Position numbers and translations under genes: made by a program. The notes under the pieces were generated by a model. It ran no database searches and had not been told where the DNA came from. It was given only the letters and a program-made list of their open reading frames with translations. Positions 34,426 to 43,208 of a stretch of DNA of 64,000 bases are shown piece by piece. The DNA comes from Bacillota bacterium. GTDB lineage: Bacteria; Bacillota; Bacilli; Desulfuribacillales; Desulfuribacillaceae. Every line of letters starts with the position of its first letter. Within the stretch, counting starts at the first letter, position 1. Where the stretch lies: the NCBI GenBank assembly GCA_023388635.1, contig JAEWFW010000016.1, positions 139,026-203,025 on the forward strand. The letters run 5' to 3'.

Positions 34426-35082
34426 TTACATGTCTCCCTGAAAATATAACATCGCATTTACGGCGCTGACGGCAATCGGACTGCCACCCCGCGTACCGCG
34501 AATGATAATCGAAGGAATTTCCTGCATAGCAAGTAACAACTCCTTTGATTCCGCTGCTCCGACAAATCCCACAGGTGTCCCGACAATCATTGCCGGCTTG
34601 GCGATCCCTTGCTCATACAGATCGAGTACTTCAAACAGCGCCGTAGGGGCATTGCCGATTGCCACAACGGCATTGTCCAACTGCTTGCCAAGCAAACGCA
34701 TCGATGCCGCCGACCGAGTGATTCCCCATTCCTTCGCCGCTTGTTCCGTATCGGAATCGGCAATCTTGCAGATGACATCACCGCCGAATTCTTGCACTTT
34801 GCGCATATTGATACCGGCTTTCAACATATTGACATCTGTAATAATATCACAACCGGATCGCAATCTTTGTATACCGCTCCGCGTCGCCTCAGGATGGATG
34901 CGAATCGTATGGATAATCTCGGGATCACCTGTCGTATGGATGATGCGCTTAACGACATCTTTTTCCGCCGCTGTAAACACAACTCCCTGCATATGCATTT
35001 CGATTATTTCCATGCTCTTGCGCTCAATCTCCTTCGGATCCCACAGTATTTCCCCCGTAATTTTCCGCCAACGATCATTCAT
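34426..35082 (-). CDS. cbiC: Cobalt-precorrin-8 methylmutase (CbiC/CobH)
   Basis: 218 residues, GGAGG before the ATG, overlapping the cbiJ end by 8 bases. Motifs: VVKRIIHTTGDPE with the catalytic His, TDVNMLKAGI, GNAPTALFEVLDL and GTPVGFVGAAESKELL, all CbiC/CobH hallmarks. It moves the C11 methyl to C12, giving cobyrinic acid. Normal length. Confidence 0.97.
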   Translation of the reverse strand: MNDRWRKITGEILWDPKEIERKSMEIIEMHMQGVVFTAAEKDVVKRIIHTTGDPEIIHTIRIHPEATRSGIQRLRSGCDIITDVNMLKAGINMRKVQEFGGDVICKIADSDTEQAAKEWGITRSAASMRLLGKQLDNAVVAIGNAPTALFEVLDLYEQGIAKPAMIVGTPVGFVGAAESKELLLAMQEIPSIIIRGTRGGSPIAVSAVNAMLYFQGDM

Positions 35083-35869
35083 TATTTATACCTCCGTTTT
35101 CCGAAGCTGCGCTTTTATATTTTATATATTGTAGCATTTCGTCTGTCGACGATACGACTGCCGGATAGGAAATTGACGGTCTGCCGATAACGACGACGGG
35201 AATTCCTAATTCTAAAGCCGCATCGATTTTCTCGTCTGTCCCACCGGTACCGCCACTCTCTTTCGTCAACAATAGCTCCGTGCGATACTGTATGAACATT
35301 TGCTTGTTCATATTTTTCGTGAAAGGTCCTTTCATTGCGATGATCTGCTCCGGGCGCAGATGCAAGCGCTCGCACTCCACCAGTACTTCGGAACTGGGCA
35401 GCACCCTGACCGTTAGTTCTGCCCCTGCCTGCTTTACCATAGGCAGTAATACCGGCAGACTTTTACTGCCCAATGCGCTGAACACGCGCTGTCCGGGCGC
35501 CAGCAAACTGGCAATTTCCTCAAGCTCCCGCACTACATGGATGAGATCATGTACCGCCAATTCCAACGACGACCGTTCGAAGCGTAAATACGGTATCGCC
35601 TTTTCCTCTGTCACTGCCATCGCTAATTTACTGATATTTTCCGCATAGGGATGTGTGGCATCGACAACGAGCGATATTTTTTTCTCTATTAAAATGTCAC
35701 CTAACGTATCGGCATTCCAACGCGTCTGTATGACCTGATCCACACCTATGTCTTCTAGTAGAGCAGAGCCGTACGCGCTGACAACAGATGCCGCCACTGA
35801 GAAGCCGTTTTGCCGCAAGACCGTGACCGCATTTCTGCCCTCTGTCGTTCCTGCCAGTACGAGTATCAT
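35075..35869 (-). CDS. cbiJ: Cobalt-precorrin-6A reductase (CbiJ/CobK)
   Basis: 264 residues. N-terminal nucleotide-binding ILVLAGTTEGRNAV, then VVDATHPYAENISKLA, FSALGSKSLPVL, IIAMKGPF and TKESGGTGGTDEKIDAALELGIPVVVIGRP in several conserved blocks of the CobK family. Reduces the corrin ring with NADPH or NADH. The start ATG overlaps the cbiH stop (ATGA), with CGGGGG upstream. Confidence 0.95.
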   Translation of the reverse strand: MILVLAGTTEGRNAVTVLRQNGFSVAASVVSAYGSALLEDIGVDQVIQTRWNADTLGDILIEKKISLVVDATHPYAENISKLAMAVTEEKAIPYLRFERSSLELAVHDLIHVVRELEEIASLLAPGQRVFSALGSKSLPVLLPMVKQAGAELTVRVLPSSEVLVECERLHLRPEQIIAMKGPFTKNMNKQMFIQYRTELLLTKESGGTGGTDEKIDAALELGIPVVVIGRPSISYPAVVSSTDEMLQYIKYKSAASENGGINNE

Positions 35870-36582
35870 AAACGGTACCCCCGCGGTGTAACGATTTTCC
35901 CGTTTAGTATTTTCGTCTCGGAGTTACCGATAATCACCGTCGTCAACATATCGATTGGGCAGTCAAGACAATCTTCCAATGTCGTAACGACGACGGATTC
36001 TTCCCCGCGCTTGGCATTGCGGACAATGCCAACAGGCGTTTGCGCACCTCGATGTTTTAATAAAATCTCGCGTGCTGCGGCAAAATGCTCTGCTCTCCCT
36101 TTGCTCTTAGGATTATATATGGCAACGACGAAGTCTGCCATACCCGCTGCTTCTAATCGTCGGCAGATCGTGTCCCATGGTGTCAATAGATCACTCAAAC
36201 TGATGACGGCAAAGTCGTGCATCAACGGTGCCCCCAAAGCTGCAGCCGCCACCGTAACAGCCGTAATGCCCGGCACGATGTCTATCTGCAGTTGCAATGA
36301 CTGCTCCTCCGCTAACTGCAAAAGAATTCCTGCCATTCCGTACACCCCCGGATCGCCGCTGCTGACGACAGCTACGTGTTTTCCGGCAATCGCTTGCTCT
36401 AAAGCCACCTGCGCTCTTGCCACTTCTTGGCGCATTCCCGAGGACAATACTTGTTTATCGGAAATCATATCTTCTATTAAATCGACATACGTTTTGTAGC
36501 CGACAATCACCTCTGCCTGTGTAATCGCTTCAATTGCCGCAGGCGCTATGAATTCTTTATCTCCCGGTCCCAATCCCACCAC
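35866..36582 (-). CDS. cbiH: Cobalt-precorrin-3B C17-methyltransferase (CbiH/CobJ)
   Basis: About 238 residues if started at GTG 36582 (GGAAAG 6 bases upstream), giving the mature N-terminus VVGLGPGDKEF. The longer upstream frame runs antisense-free through cbiG and is not homologous. SAM-binding GLGPGD, SSGDPGVYGMAG, DIVPGITAVTVAAAALGAPL and FVVAIYNPKSKGR are family motifs. It methylates C17 and contracts the ring. It overlaps the cbiG end by 37 bases; the exact start is uncertain. Confidence 0.94.
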   Translation of the reverse strand: MVGLGPGDKEFIAPAAIEAITQAEVIVGYKTYVDLIEDMISDKQVLSSGMRQEVARAQVALEQAIAGKHVAVVSSGDPGVYGMAGILLQLAEEQSLQLQIDIVPGITAVTVAAAALGAPLMHDFAVISLSDLLTPWDTICRRLEAAGMADFVVAIYNPKSKGRAEHFAAAREILLKHRGAQTPVGIVRNAKRGEESVVVTTLEDCLDCPIDMLTTVIIGNSETKILNGKIVTPRGYRL

Positions 36583-37706
36583 GGAGATCTTTCCATAGCA
36601 ATGCTGATTGTCACACCCTTGTATATTTGTTTCGGGACGACTGTGATTCCCCGATTGGAAGCTATCTTCGCCGCAGGTTCGCATACTCCACCAACTCCTA
36701 TTGTTTTTTGTACCCATTCCGACGGCACGTATTCCGCATCTAACTCTGCTATCTGTTCTTTCGTGACTGTCAACAGCGGTAGCCGCCAATGCTCGCTCAA
36801 TTCACGGATTGCCTGTTCTTGCTGCTTAAAATCAATCGTCACAAAACTCTTAATACTTTTTCTATGAATTTGGAAATCATCCAGCACTGCGCACAATGCC
36901 GCCTGCAAATCGGCATAAGCAATCCCTTTACGACAGCCGATTCCGACAACCATATTCCGAGGAATCAGATGAATATATATTTCGTGTCGAGCAACCATTT
37001 GATAGGGAGACACATAGACATAGGCTTCTGCAAGTTGTGACTGATCAGTGTGCATTTGCGTTTCATATATCGGCAAAAATCCCTGTGTATATTCATTTTC
37101 TAACGGATAGGGACTGGTGATATACACTTGCCCATCTTCCGCCAGCATGCGATTGACGATTTTTATATGTTCCCGTGGCTCTATTGTGGCTTGTAGTTCT
37201 AAAGCGAGCATATCGACCGCCGGTTTCTGGTGAACATCGGTCGATGTCGTGATCACTGCCGTGCCATTTGTCAGAGCCGCCATTTGCTTTGCCAGTGCAT
37301 TTGCTCCGCCCACATGCCCGGATAATAAACTGACAGCGAATTCTCCCTTTTCGTCCATCACGACAATTGCCGGATCAGACAATTTGCATTCTAGCAATTC
37401 CGCTATACTGCGCACGACAATACCTACCGCCATAATGCAGACAATATCTGAGTGCGATCGAAAGACTTCACCAATCGTCTCCTGCCATCGGCTAAAAAAC
37501 ACGATTTCTTCATCCACCATAGAGATTTGCTTCTGCAATCTCTCCGGTATATAAACAATACATGCACCCGCAAAAGACCGGCTGAGTCGCAAAGCCAATT
37601 TCGCGCCATGCTCCGTCAGACATAGAATTGCTAATTTGCCTGCCTCTTTTTTCGAGGAATGATTACTATTTATGGTATGTAAATAATTATCATGAACGGT
37701 ATTCAT
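36546..37706 (-). CDS. cbiG: Cobalt-precorrin-5A hydrolase (CbiG)
   Basis: 386 residues from ATG 37706 (AAGGA upstream), inside the end of cbiF. CbiG features: IMAVGIVVRSIAELL, DPAIVVMDEKGEFAVSLLSGHVGGANALA (described in blocks), ITTSTDVHQKPAVDMLA, and the C-terminal GIGCRKGIAYADL...EPAAKIAS domain. It opens the lactone ring and releases acetaldehyde in the cobalt-early route, so this operon follows the anaerobic pathway. The first 22 residues before KLAILCLTEHG are an extra polar segment. Confidence 0.96.
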   Translation of the reverse strand: MNTVHDNYLHTINSNHSSKKEAGKLAILCLTEHGAKLALRLSRSFAGACIVYIPERLQKQISMVDEEIVFFSRWQETIGEVFRSHSDIVCIMAVGIVVRSIAELLECKLSDPAIVVMDEKGEFAVSLLSGHVGGANALAKQMAALTNGTAVITTSTDVHQKPAVDMLALELQATIEPREHIKIVNRMLAEDGQVYITSPYPLENEYTQGFLPIYETQMHTDQSQLAEAYVYVSPYQMVARHEIYIHLIPRNMVVGIGCRKGIAYADLQAALCAVLDDFQIHRKSIKSFVTIDFKQQEQAIRELSEHWRLPLLTVTKEQIAELDAEYVPSEWVQKTIGVGGVCEPAAKIASNRGITVVPKQIYKGVTISIAMERSPWWDWDREIKNS

Positions 37707-38430
37707 GGACAAAATCCTTATCATATAATTTCGAGGTCCCTGTCGATTGCAAAAATTCTCCGATGAGAATCAGCGCTGTCTTTGTAATTCCCGCTTGCTT
37801 TGTCTTTTCGGCAATATCAGCAAGTGTGCCCTGCACAATTCTCTCATCCTGCCAAGATGCCTTTTCGACGACAGCCACCGGTGTCTGCAGATCATAAGAC
37901 ATCCGCAGTTGTTCCACTACCTGGTCAATCATGCCGACCGACAGAAAAATTGCCATCGAACTTTTATGAGCGGCAAGCTCCGATAACTTTTCCGTTTCAG
38001 GAACCGGGGTCCTGCCCTCTAAGCGTGTGATGATCACCGTCTGCGTTCCATCCGGTACCGTATATTCGCGCTGCAAAGCCGCAGCCGCAGCCAAAAATGA
38101 ACTGACACCAGGAATCACCTGAAACGGAATTCCGACACTTTGCAATAAATCCATTTGCTCGCCAATCGCCCCAAACAGGCTAGGGTCACCCGTGTGCAGA
38201 CGTACGACATTTTCCCCTCTATTATAGGCTTCGATCATATAATCGACAATCTCTTGCAGGTGTAACGGCGCACTGTCGATCAACCGCGCGCCTTGTTTGG
38301 CATATGTCAGTATTTCTCGATTGACTAACGATCCTGCATACACGACCAAGTCCGCCTGTTGCAATAAACGGTACCCTTTGAGCGTGATATATTCAGGATC
38401 GCCCGAGCCGGCTCCGACGAAAGAAATCAT
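37690..38430 (-). CDS. cbiF: Cobalt-precorrin-4 C11-methyltransferase (CbiF/CobM)
   Basis: 246 residues. ISFVGAGSGDPEYITLKGY (SAM loop GAGSGDPE), VVYAGSLV, VVRLHTGDPSLFGAIGEQ and VIPGVSSFLAAAAALQRE identify CbiF/CobM. It methylates C11. Start overlaps the cbiL stop (ATGA) with AGAGGTGA upstream; the end overlaps cbiG. Confidence 0.97.
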   Translation of the reverse strand: MISFVGAGSGDPEYITLKGYRLLQQADLVVYAGSLVNREILTYAKQGARLIDSAPLHLQEIVDYMIEAYNRGENVVRLHTGDPSLFGAIGEQMDLLQSVGIPFQVIPGVSSFLAAAAALQREYTVPDGTQTVIITRLEGRTPVPETEKLSELAAHKSSMAIFLSVGMIDQVVEQLRMSYDLQTPVAVVEKASWQDERIVQGTLADIAEKTKQAGITKTALILIGEFLQSTGTSKLYDKDFVHEYRS

Positions 38431-39140
38431 ATTTGCTCACCTCTTTTAATTACGAGCGTCGATAGATAATCTAATTTTCTGCCCCTTAGTTCCTGCAAAT
38501 CATCTGTGAAATATCCGTCGGCAAATCCGCAGCGGCTGGCGTAATATACACGTTTATCTCCTTCAACTTTGTCAAGTACATCGGCGACCTTATCGATATG
38601 ATTGCCGACCTTCATCAATACAACATTGTCAAAATCACTTACCACTTTATGCAAAATAGCATGCTCTTTCAATGCCGGCACAATTGCCACACTCTCGTCC
38701 GATTCGGCAAGCGGAACTTGCAGCCATGCCGCCACCGAATGGATAGAGCTTATCCCCGGAACAATCTCTATTTCAGCCTCCGGCAATATTTGCGTGACAT
38801 TCCTGCTAAGATATGTGAACGTACTGTAAAGCGACGGATCACCCAGCGTAATAAATGCCGCTGTTTTCCCGCTCTGCAATACAGCAACAATCTGCTTTGC
38901 TGCCGTCATCCAATGCTCCTGCAGCGCACCTTTGTCGGTCGTCATCGGCAATAACAATTCCACCTGCTCCCAAGATCGGTCAATCACTTGTTGAACAATT
39001 TCCAGAGCGATACTGCGCTTTTCGATTTTCGATTTGGGGATAAGCAAAACATCCACTTGCTCGAGAATGCGCTTCGCCTTTAATGTCAATAATTCCGGGT
39101 CGCCCGGTCCCACACCGATCCCATACAATTTTCCTGCCAT
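38427..39140 (-). CDS. cbiL: Cobalt-factor II / precorrin-2 C20-methyltransferase (CbiL/CobI)
   Basis: 237 residues. KLYGIGVGPGDPELLTLKA (SAM loop GVGPGDPE), AAFITLGDPSLYSTFTYL, IEIVPGISSIHSVAAWLQVPLA are CbiL/CobI motifs, in short blocks. It methylates C20, the first committed ring modification after cobalt insertion. Follows cbiT after 3 bases; ribosome-binding site GAAAGGGGA within the cbiT end. Confidence 0.96.
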   Translation of the reverse strand: MAGKLYGIGVGPGDPELLTLKAKRILEQVDVLLIPKSKIEKRSIALEIVQQVIDRSWEQVELLLPMTTDKGALQEHWMTAAKQIVAVLQSGKTAAFITLGDPSLYSTFTYLSRNVTQILPEAEIEIVPGISSIHSVAAWLQVPLAESDESVAIVPALKEHAILHKVVSDFDNVVLMKVGNHIDKVADVLDKVEGDKRVYYASRCGFADGYFTDDLQELRGRKLDYLSTLVIKRGEQI

Positions 39141-39143
39141 GAC

Positions 39144-39815
39144 TTATTCCCCTTTCACTGCCGTAATCAATGTGACCGGATTTCTCGCTTTCCATAGATC
39201 GGCATTTCCCACAGTTGTCAGTTGTGCTACATTGACTTGAATCACTTCGACCTCATATGCCAACTCCCGAAATATCCGGTACGCATCACTGCTGGTCGTC
39301 ATCGTCACCGACGTGAGCACGATCCTGCCACCCGGTCGTAACTGCCGATCGCAAGTATTGATAATCTCCGCCAATTTCCCGCCGCTTCCTCCGATAAAGA
39401 TCCGGTCTGCCATAGGCAACCCAAGCAGTGCCTCGGGTGCCTGCCCTTCGAGCACATGCAAAGTTACGCCAAACTTTTTGCAATTGGCATCAATCGTTTT
39501 GATTGCCTGTCCATGCTGTTCCACAGCAAAAACATCGCCGTCACCGACAAGCCGTTTACATTCAATCGCCACCGAGCCACTGCCGGCACCGACATCATAT
39601 ACGGTTGCCCCTGGGAATAACTGCATGTTCGCCAATGCGAGGATACGTATCTCGCGTTTCGTCATCGGAACACCCTCAGTTCGCACAAACAATTCGTCGG
39701 GTACGCCGATATAGTATGGAAATGTATTTGTATTTAACGAAATTTGATTCGTATCAGATAAAGATTTATTTGTATTGGATGAACCTCTATTTGTATCCGA
39801 TGTCAATTTATTCAT
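39144..39815 (-). CDS. cbiT: Cobalt-precorrin-6B C15-methyltransferase, decarboxylating (CbiT), with N-terminal repeat
   Basis: 223 residues, longer than usual CbiT (about 190). The conserved part starts near residue 34 (YYIGVPDELFVRTEGVPMTKREIR), followed by the Rossmann SAM motif VYDVGAGSGSVAIE and DRIFIGGSGGKLAEII. The first 32 residues are a seven-residue tandem repeat, four units: SDTNRGS, SNTNKSL, SDTNQIS, LNTNTFP. The ATG overlaps cbiE by 8 bases. It methylates C15 and decarboxylates the acetate at C12. CbiE and CbiT are fused as CobL in many bacteria; here they are separate but overlapping. Confidence 0.95.
   Translation of the reverse strand: MNKLTSDTNRGSSNTNKSLSDTNQISLNTNTFPYYIGVPDELFVRTEGVPMTKREIRILALANMQLFPGATVYDVGAGSGSVAIECKRLVGDGDVFAVEQHGQAIKTIDANCKKFGVTLHVLEGQAPEALLGLPMADRIFIGGSGGKLAEIINTCDRQLRPGGRIVLTSVTMTTSSDAYRIFRELAYEVEVIQVNVAQLTTVGNADLWKARNPVTLITAVKGE
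39717..39800. repeat. Four 21-base tandem units at the 5' end of cbiT
   Basis: On the minus strand a conserved ATACAAAT-type core recurs every 21 bases (GATACAAAT, AATACAAAT, GATACGAAT, AATACAAAT) within cbiT codons 6-33. Units have diverged in between. All are in frame. Confidence 0.85.
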
Positions 39816-40440
39816 GCATAATCACCATCACACTATTTTCTAAATGCTCATCGCTTGTGGCTAATTCTCCAAGGGACGTATGAATTAATTTTTCATGCTG
39901 ATAACCCAAATCCACACCGACAGACACGGCACACCTTTCTAATTGCGGATGTACTGTGAGAATGTGTGCAGCCAATTTTGCCGGAAACCACGGACGCCCC
40001 GTGACGATTGCCGTAATTGGTGAATTTGCTACTACATCGGCAACTGCTCCGGCTTCTCTGCCGTGGACACTCAATATCTGTGCATTTACCCAAGATTTTT
40101 GCAATCTCGCAAACATCACCTGTACCGAACTAATTCCTGGAATGAACTGTAACGCCTCCCGGTCGATATGTCTCGCTAAATAATCGGCAAAACTAAATAC
40201 TCCCGTATCACCGGAAACCAAAACGGCGATATTTCTCACTTGATACTGTTCAGCAATCCTGCGCGTGATATCTTGTAAGTCCGCTCCGATCACCCATTGT
40301 TCCTGATGGCTCATGGCAAACGTATCGAGCAATCGCTTGCCGCCTACAACAAGATCAGCTCGGGAAATCGCTTCACGTCCGATCGGCGTCATATATTCTT
40401 CCGTCCCCGGTCCTGTACCGATCACTACAACCTTGTTCAA
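39808..40440 (-). CDS. cbiE: Cobalt-precorrin-7 C5-methyltransferase (CbiE)
   Basis: 210 residues from TTG 40440; GGAGG lies 7 bases upstream, and the TTG shares bases with the cbiA-cbiD stop. VVVIGTGPGTEEYMTPIG (SAM loop), LVSGDTGVFSFADYLA and FIPGISSVQVMFARL are CbiE motifs. It methylates C5 of the ring. The TTG start coupled to the preceding stop suggests tight translational coupling. Confidence 0.93.
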   Translation of the reverse strand: MNKVVVIGTGPGTEEYMTPIGREAISRADLVVGGKRLLDTFAMSHQEQWVIGADLQDITRRIAEQYQVRNIAVLVSGDTGVFSFADYLARHIDREALQFIPGISSVQVMFARLQKSWVNAQILSVHGREAGAVADVVANSPITAIVTGRPWFPAKLAAHILTVHPQLERCAVSVGVDLGYQHEKLIHTSLGELATSDEHLENSVMVIMHE

Positions 40441-43208
40441 TATAGGTCCTCCCCTCGCCAAGCAAATGTGTCTAATAACTTCCGCGCATTGCCGTCATAG
40501 CCAAGAATATCGCCGTTCAACGCATATAAAACTGTTCCGACAACGATCGGTCTTTTCAATACATCTGCATGTTTAGCAGATCCCTCATCAGATCGACCAT
40601 CCAGCCGTCCGGCAAATTGTCCGGTGACCGCCCCTCTGACGACAGGTTCTGCACGAGCCACCTCTGTTTGTATATATTCACTCACCTTGCAACTGACAGC
40701 CTCCGCCAACTGCCGGTACACCGTTTGCAAGTGATACTGTTTTATGATGTCGACTCCCGCATCGATCGTATTTAACTGCATAATTTGCTCGATCACTTCT
40801 TTGGGAGCACCGGCTAACGCAGCATACGCTGCGAGCGTTTCCCTGCGGGCATCCGCCATCCGGCTGTGGGTATGAAATATGCCTGCCGCCACTTTGATCA
40901 ATTTGCCAATATGCCCATACAAGACAATCCCATCCACTTCTGTTCTTCTGCCGCAATCCGCAGCAAGGGCACCGACAAAATTGCTCATTTGCACAATTGC
41001 CTGTCTGCGAACACCGCGCTTCTCCGCCATCCGTTCGCCCATTCCTCCCGGTGTCAGGACCAATATGCGCTCACCCAACGATACCGCCTGATCAATCTGC
41101 GGTATAAGGGAATTTAGATACGCCTCATCGGACATCGGTCTCACGATACCCGAGGTACCGATAATCGATATGCCACCGACGATTCCCAGCTTGGGATTTA
41201 ATGTCTTCGCGGCAGCCTCTTCACCGCCGGGCACCGATATTGTCACCCGCACCCTCGTCCCTTGGGGAAGCATTTCCGCCGCTTGCTGACGAATCATCTC
41301 ACGCGGAACCGGATTGATTGCAGCTTCCCCCACCGGAACAGACAGCCCCGGCTTGGTGACAGTTCCCACGCCCTCGCCGCCTATGATAATCACAGCTTCT
41401 GCTCCTTCTGTTACTTCTGTTACTTCTGTTACTTCAACTTCCTCAATCAATTCCACATAGGCATGAATCTCCATATTGTGAGTAATATCGGGGTCGTTTC
41501 CGGCATCTTTTAGTACTGCTGCACGCACACCGTTGTGCTCACGACGGATAAATTCTACTGGAACGGCAATTTCCATCCCGGCAGGCAACTGCACGCCGAC
41601 CTGTTTGACATACCGCTGATGTAACAACATCTCCAACGCCGCCCGCGTCGCTGCTGCCGCGCATGTACCTGTCGTATAGCCGTGACCTTGCGGCAGAGAA
41701 GCGTACTGTTTCTCACCTTCAACCTGTATCTTCTGTTCAACTTGCATACTTTGTCTATCTTGCTTGCCACGTTCAGCTTGCCGACCACATCCAGTCTGCT
41801 GATACCGCAAGCAATATGCTTTCAATCTCTCAACAATTGTCGGATTGGAACGGAAATGGAAATGGACATAGGATGCCAATACATGCTGCTTGCGGTACCC
41901 CGCTTGCCGTCCGTCTGTTCCTTTGCCACCCTTTAAAGAAAAAGCTGCATCATGCAGAGAATTGCGCACTTGCGAATAATGAAATTCGTGACCACGCAAT
42001 ATTTCACCTTGTCCGGCAATAATACTGTCCACCAATGATGTCGCTTGCACATATCCTAAGCCGACGAGCGATTTCGTCATTTCAATATGGTACGGCACTA
42101 CGCCTACACCGTGCCATTCGTTACCTGCAACATCGTAAATCCGCTCTGCCAAATACATCATGCCGCCGCACTCGGCGTAAATCGGCATACCGGCATCAGC
42201 CGCCTGACGGATCACTTGAATCATACTTTCATTTGCCATCAAACTCGACAAGTGCTGTTCGGGAAATCCACCACCGAAATACAGACCGTCGACCTCGGGA
42301 AGGCACTCATCATGCATGGGGCTAAAAAATTGTATTTCTACCGAATGTTCCTGTAGATAATCAAAGTTATCCTGATAGTAAAAACTAAATGCCGCATCTT
42401 TTGCCACGCCGATACGAACCGTATGCGTTTGGGTAGCTGCGTCTTCGACTATTCTCGCTGATCCTACTGATGATTCTTCTAACGGCAGTGGTAATACTCC
42501 AGCGCATCGCTGATGAACTACATCCAGCAGCCGCTGCAAATCGATATCCTGTTCTATACGTTGCCGCATATGTTCGACGATAGAGGCAAGCTGTGTATTC
42601 TCTTCCCTCGGCAGCAAACCGAGATGTCTTTCAGGCATTTTCAGTTCGCCATCTTTGCTTAAACATCCAAACACAGGGATCTGCAATTTCTGTTCAATTT
42701 CTTCCTTAAGAAATGTCCTGTAGTATTCACTGCCGGCATGATTGAGAATCACGCCACAAATATCAATGCTAGGCTGGTATTCCATAAACCCTTTAATGAT
42801 CGCCAAGCAACTCTGCCCCATGCCTTTCACATTGACTACGAGTACCACAGGGATATTCAATAATTGTGCAATATGGGCGCTGCTCCCGGTAATTCCCGCA
42901 TTTTTCACACCGTCAAACAGCCCCATGACGCCTTCGACAACAGATATATCTGCATGGCGGGCATGGCGGGCATGGCGGGTGAAAATCTCCGAAACAACCT
43001 GCTCACTGCCCATCCAACTGTCGAGGTTATGGGATGCGCTTCCCGTCACATAGCTATGTAAGCCCGGATCGATATAATCAGGACCTACTTTAAACGGTTG
43101 GACGCGCATTCCGCGGTTCCGTAATGCCGCCATCAGTCCCATCGTCACAGTTGTCTTCCCTACACCGCTTTGTACGCCGGCGATCATTACGCACGGATAC
43201 CCCATCAT
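40437..43208 (-). CDS. Fused cobyrinate a,c-diamide synthase and cobalt-precorrin-5B methyltransferase (CbiA-CbiD)
   Basis: 923 residues, one uninterrupted frame. Residues 1-468 are CbiA: P-loop GVQSGVGKTT (11-20), VVEGVMGLFDG (90-100), and a glutamine amidotransferase domain with nucleophile Cys347 in YAECGGMMYLAE. Residues about 508-923 are CbiD: GYTTGTCAAAATRAAL (510-525), AVLKDAGNDPDITHN, GGEGVGTVTKPGL, VLTPGGMGERMAE and GHIGKLIKVAAGIFHTHS. The 40-residue linker is Gln/Lys-rich (EQKIQVEGEKQ). CbiA amidates the a and c acetates; CbiD methylates C1. These are normally separate genes. Two nine-base repeat tracts lie in frame (RHARHARHA 78-86; VTEVTEVTE 592-600). GGGAGGTG precedes the start. 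Confidence 0.95.
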   Translation of the reverse strand: MMGYPCVMIAGVQSGVGKTTVTMGLMAALRNRGMRVQPFKVGPDYIDPGLHSYVTGSASHNLDSWMGSEQVVSEIFTRHARHARHADISVVEGVMGLFDGVKNAGITGSSAHIAQLLNIPVVLVVNVKGMGQSCLAIIKGFMEYQPSIDICGVILNHAGSEYYRTFLKEEIEQKLQIPVFGCLSKDGELKMPERHLGLLPREENTQLASIVEHMRQRIEQDIDLQRLLDVVHQRCAGVLPLPLEESSVGSARIVEDAATQTHTVRIGVAKDAAFSFYYQDNFDYLQEHSVEIQFFSPMHDECLPEVDGLYFGGGFPEQHLSSLMANESMIQVIRQAADAGMPIYAECGGMMYLAERIYDVAGNEWHGVGVVPYHIEMTKSLVGLGYVQATSLVDSIIAGQGEILRGHEFHYSQVRNSLHDAAFSLKGGKGTDGRQAGYRKQHVLASYVHFHFRSNPTIVERLKAYCLRYQQTGCGRQAERGKQDRQSMQVEQKIQVEGEKQYASLPQGHGYTTGTCAAAATRAALEMLLHQRYVKQVGVQLPAGMEIAVPVEFIRREHNGVRAAVLKDAGNDPDITHNMEIHAYVELIEEVEVTEVTEVTEGAEAVIIIGGEGVGTVTKPGLSVPVGEAAINPVPREMIRQQAAEMLPQGTRVRVTISVPGGEEAAAKTLNPKLGIVGGISIIGTSGIVRPMSDEAYLNSLIPQIDQAVSLGERILVLTPGGMGERMAEKRGVRRQAIVQMSNFVGALAADCGRRTEVDGIVLYGHIGKLIKVAAGIFHTHSRMADARRETLAAYAALAGAPKEVIEQIMQLNTIDAGVDIIKQYHLQTVYRQLAEAVSCKVSEYIQTEVARAEPVVRGAVTGQFAGRLDGRSDEGSAKHADVLKRPIVVGTVLYALNGDILGYDGNARKLLDTFAWRGEDLY
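41409..41438. repeat. Nine-base tandem repeat in the CbiD half of the fusion
   Basis: TTACTTCTG-type units repeat three times on the plus strand, encoding VTE-VTE-VTE in an acidic loop of CbiD. Confidence 0.85.
42951..42977. repeat. Nine-base tandem repeat in the CbiA half of the fusion
   Basis: CATGGCGGG repeats three times, encoding RHA-RHA-RHA at CbiA residues 78-86, just before the conserved VVEGVMGLFDG strand. Confidence 0.88.

Noticed and set aside
34502..35134. A 210-codon plus-strand frame opposite cbiC
   Set aside because: Same reason: the minus-strand gene has all family motifs.
35810..36499. A 229-codon plus-strand frame opposite cbiH and cbiJ
   Set aside because: Antisense shadow of conserved cobalamin genes; Ser/Thr/Ala-rich low-complexity translation.
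42951..42977. The three CATGGCGGG units considered as part of a CRISPR or larger repeat array
   Set aside because: No spacers, no further units; it is in frame within CbiA.
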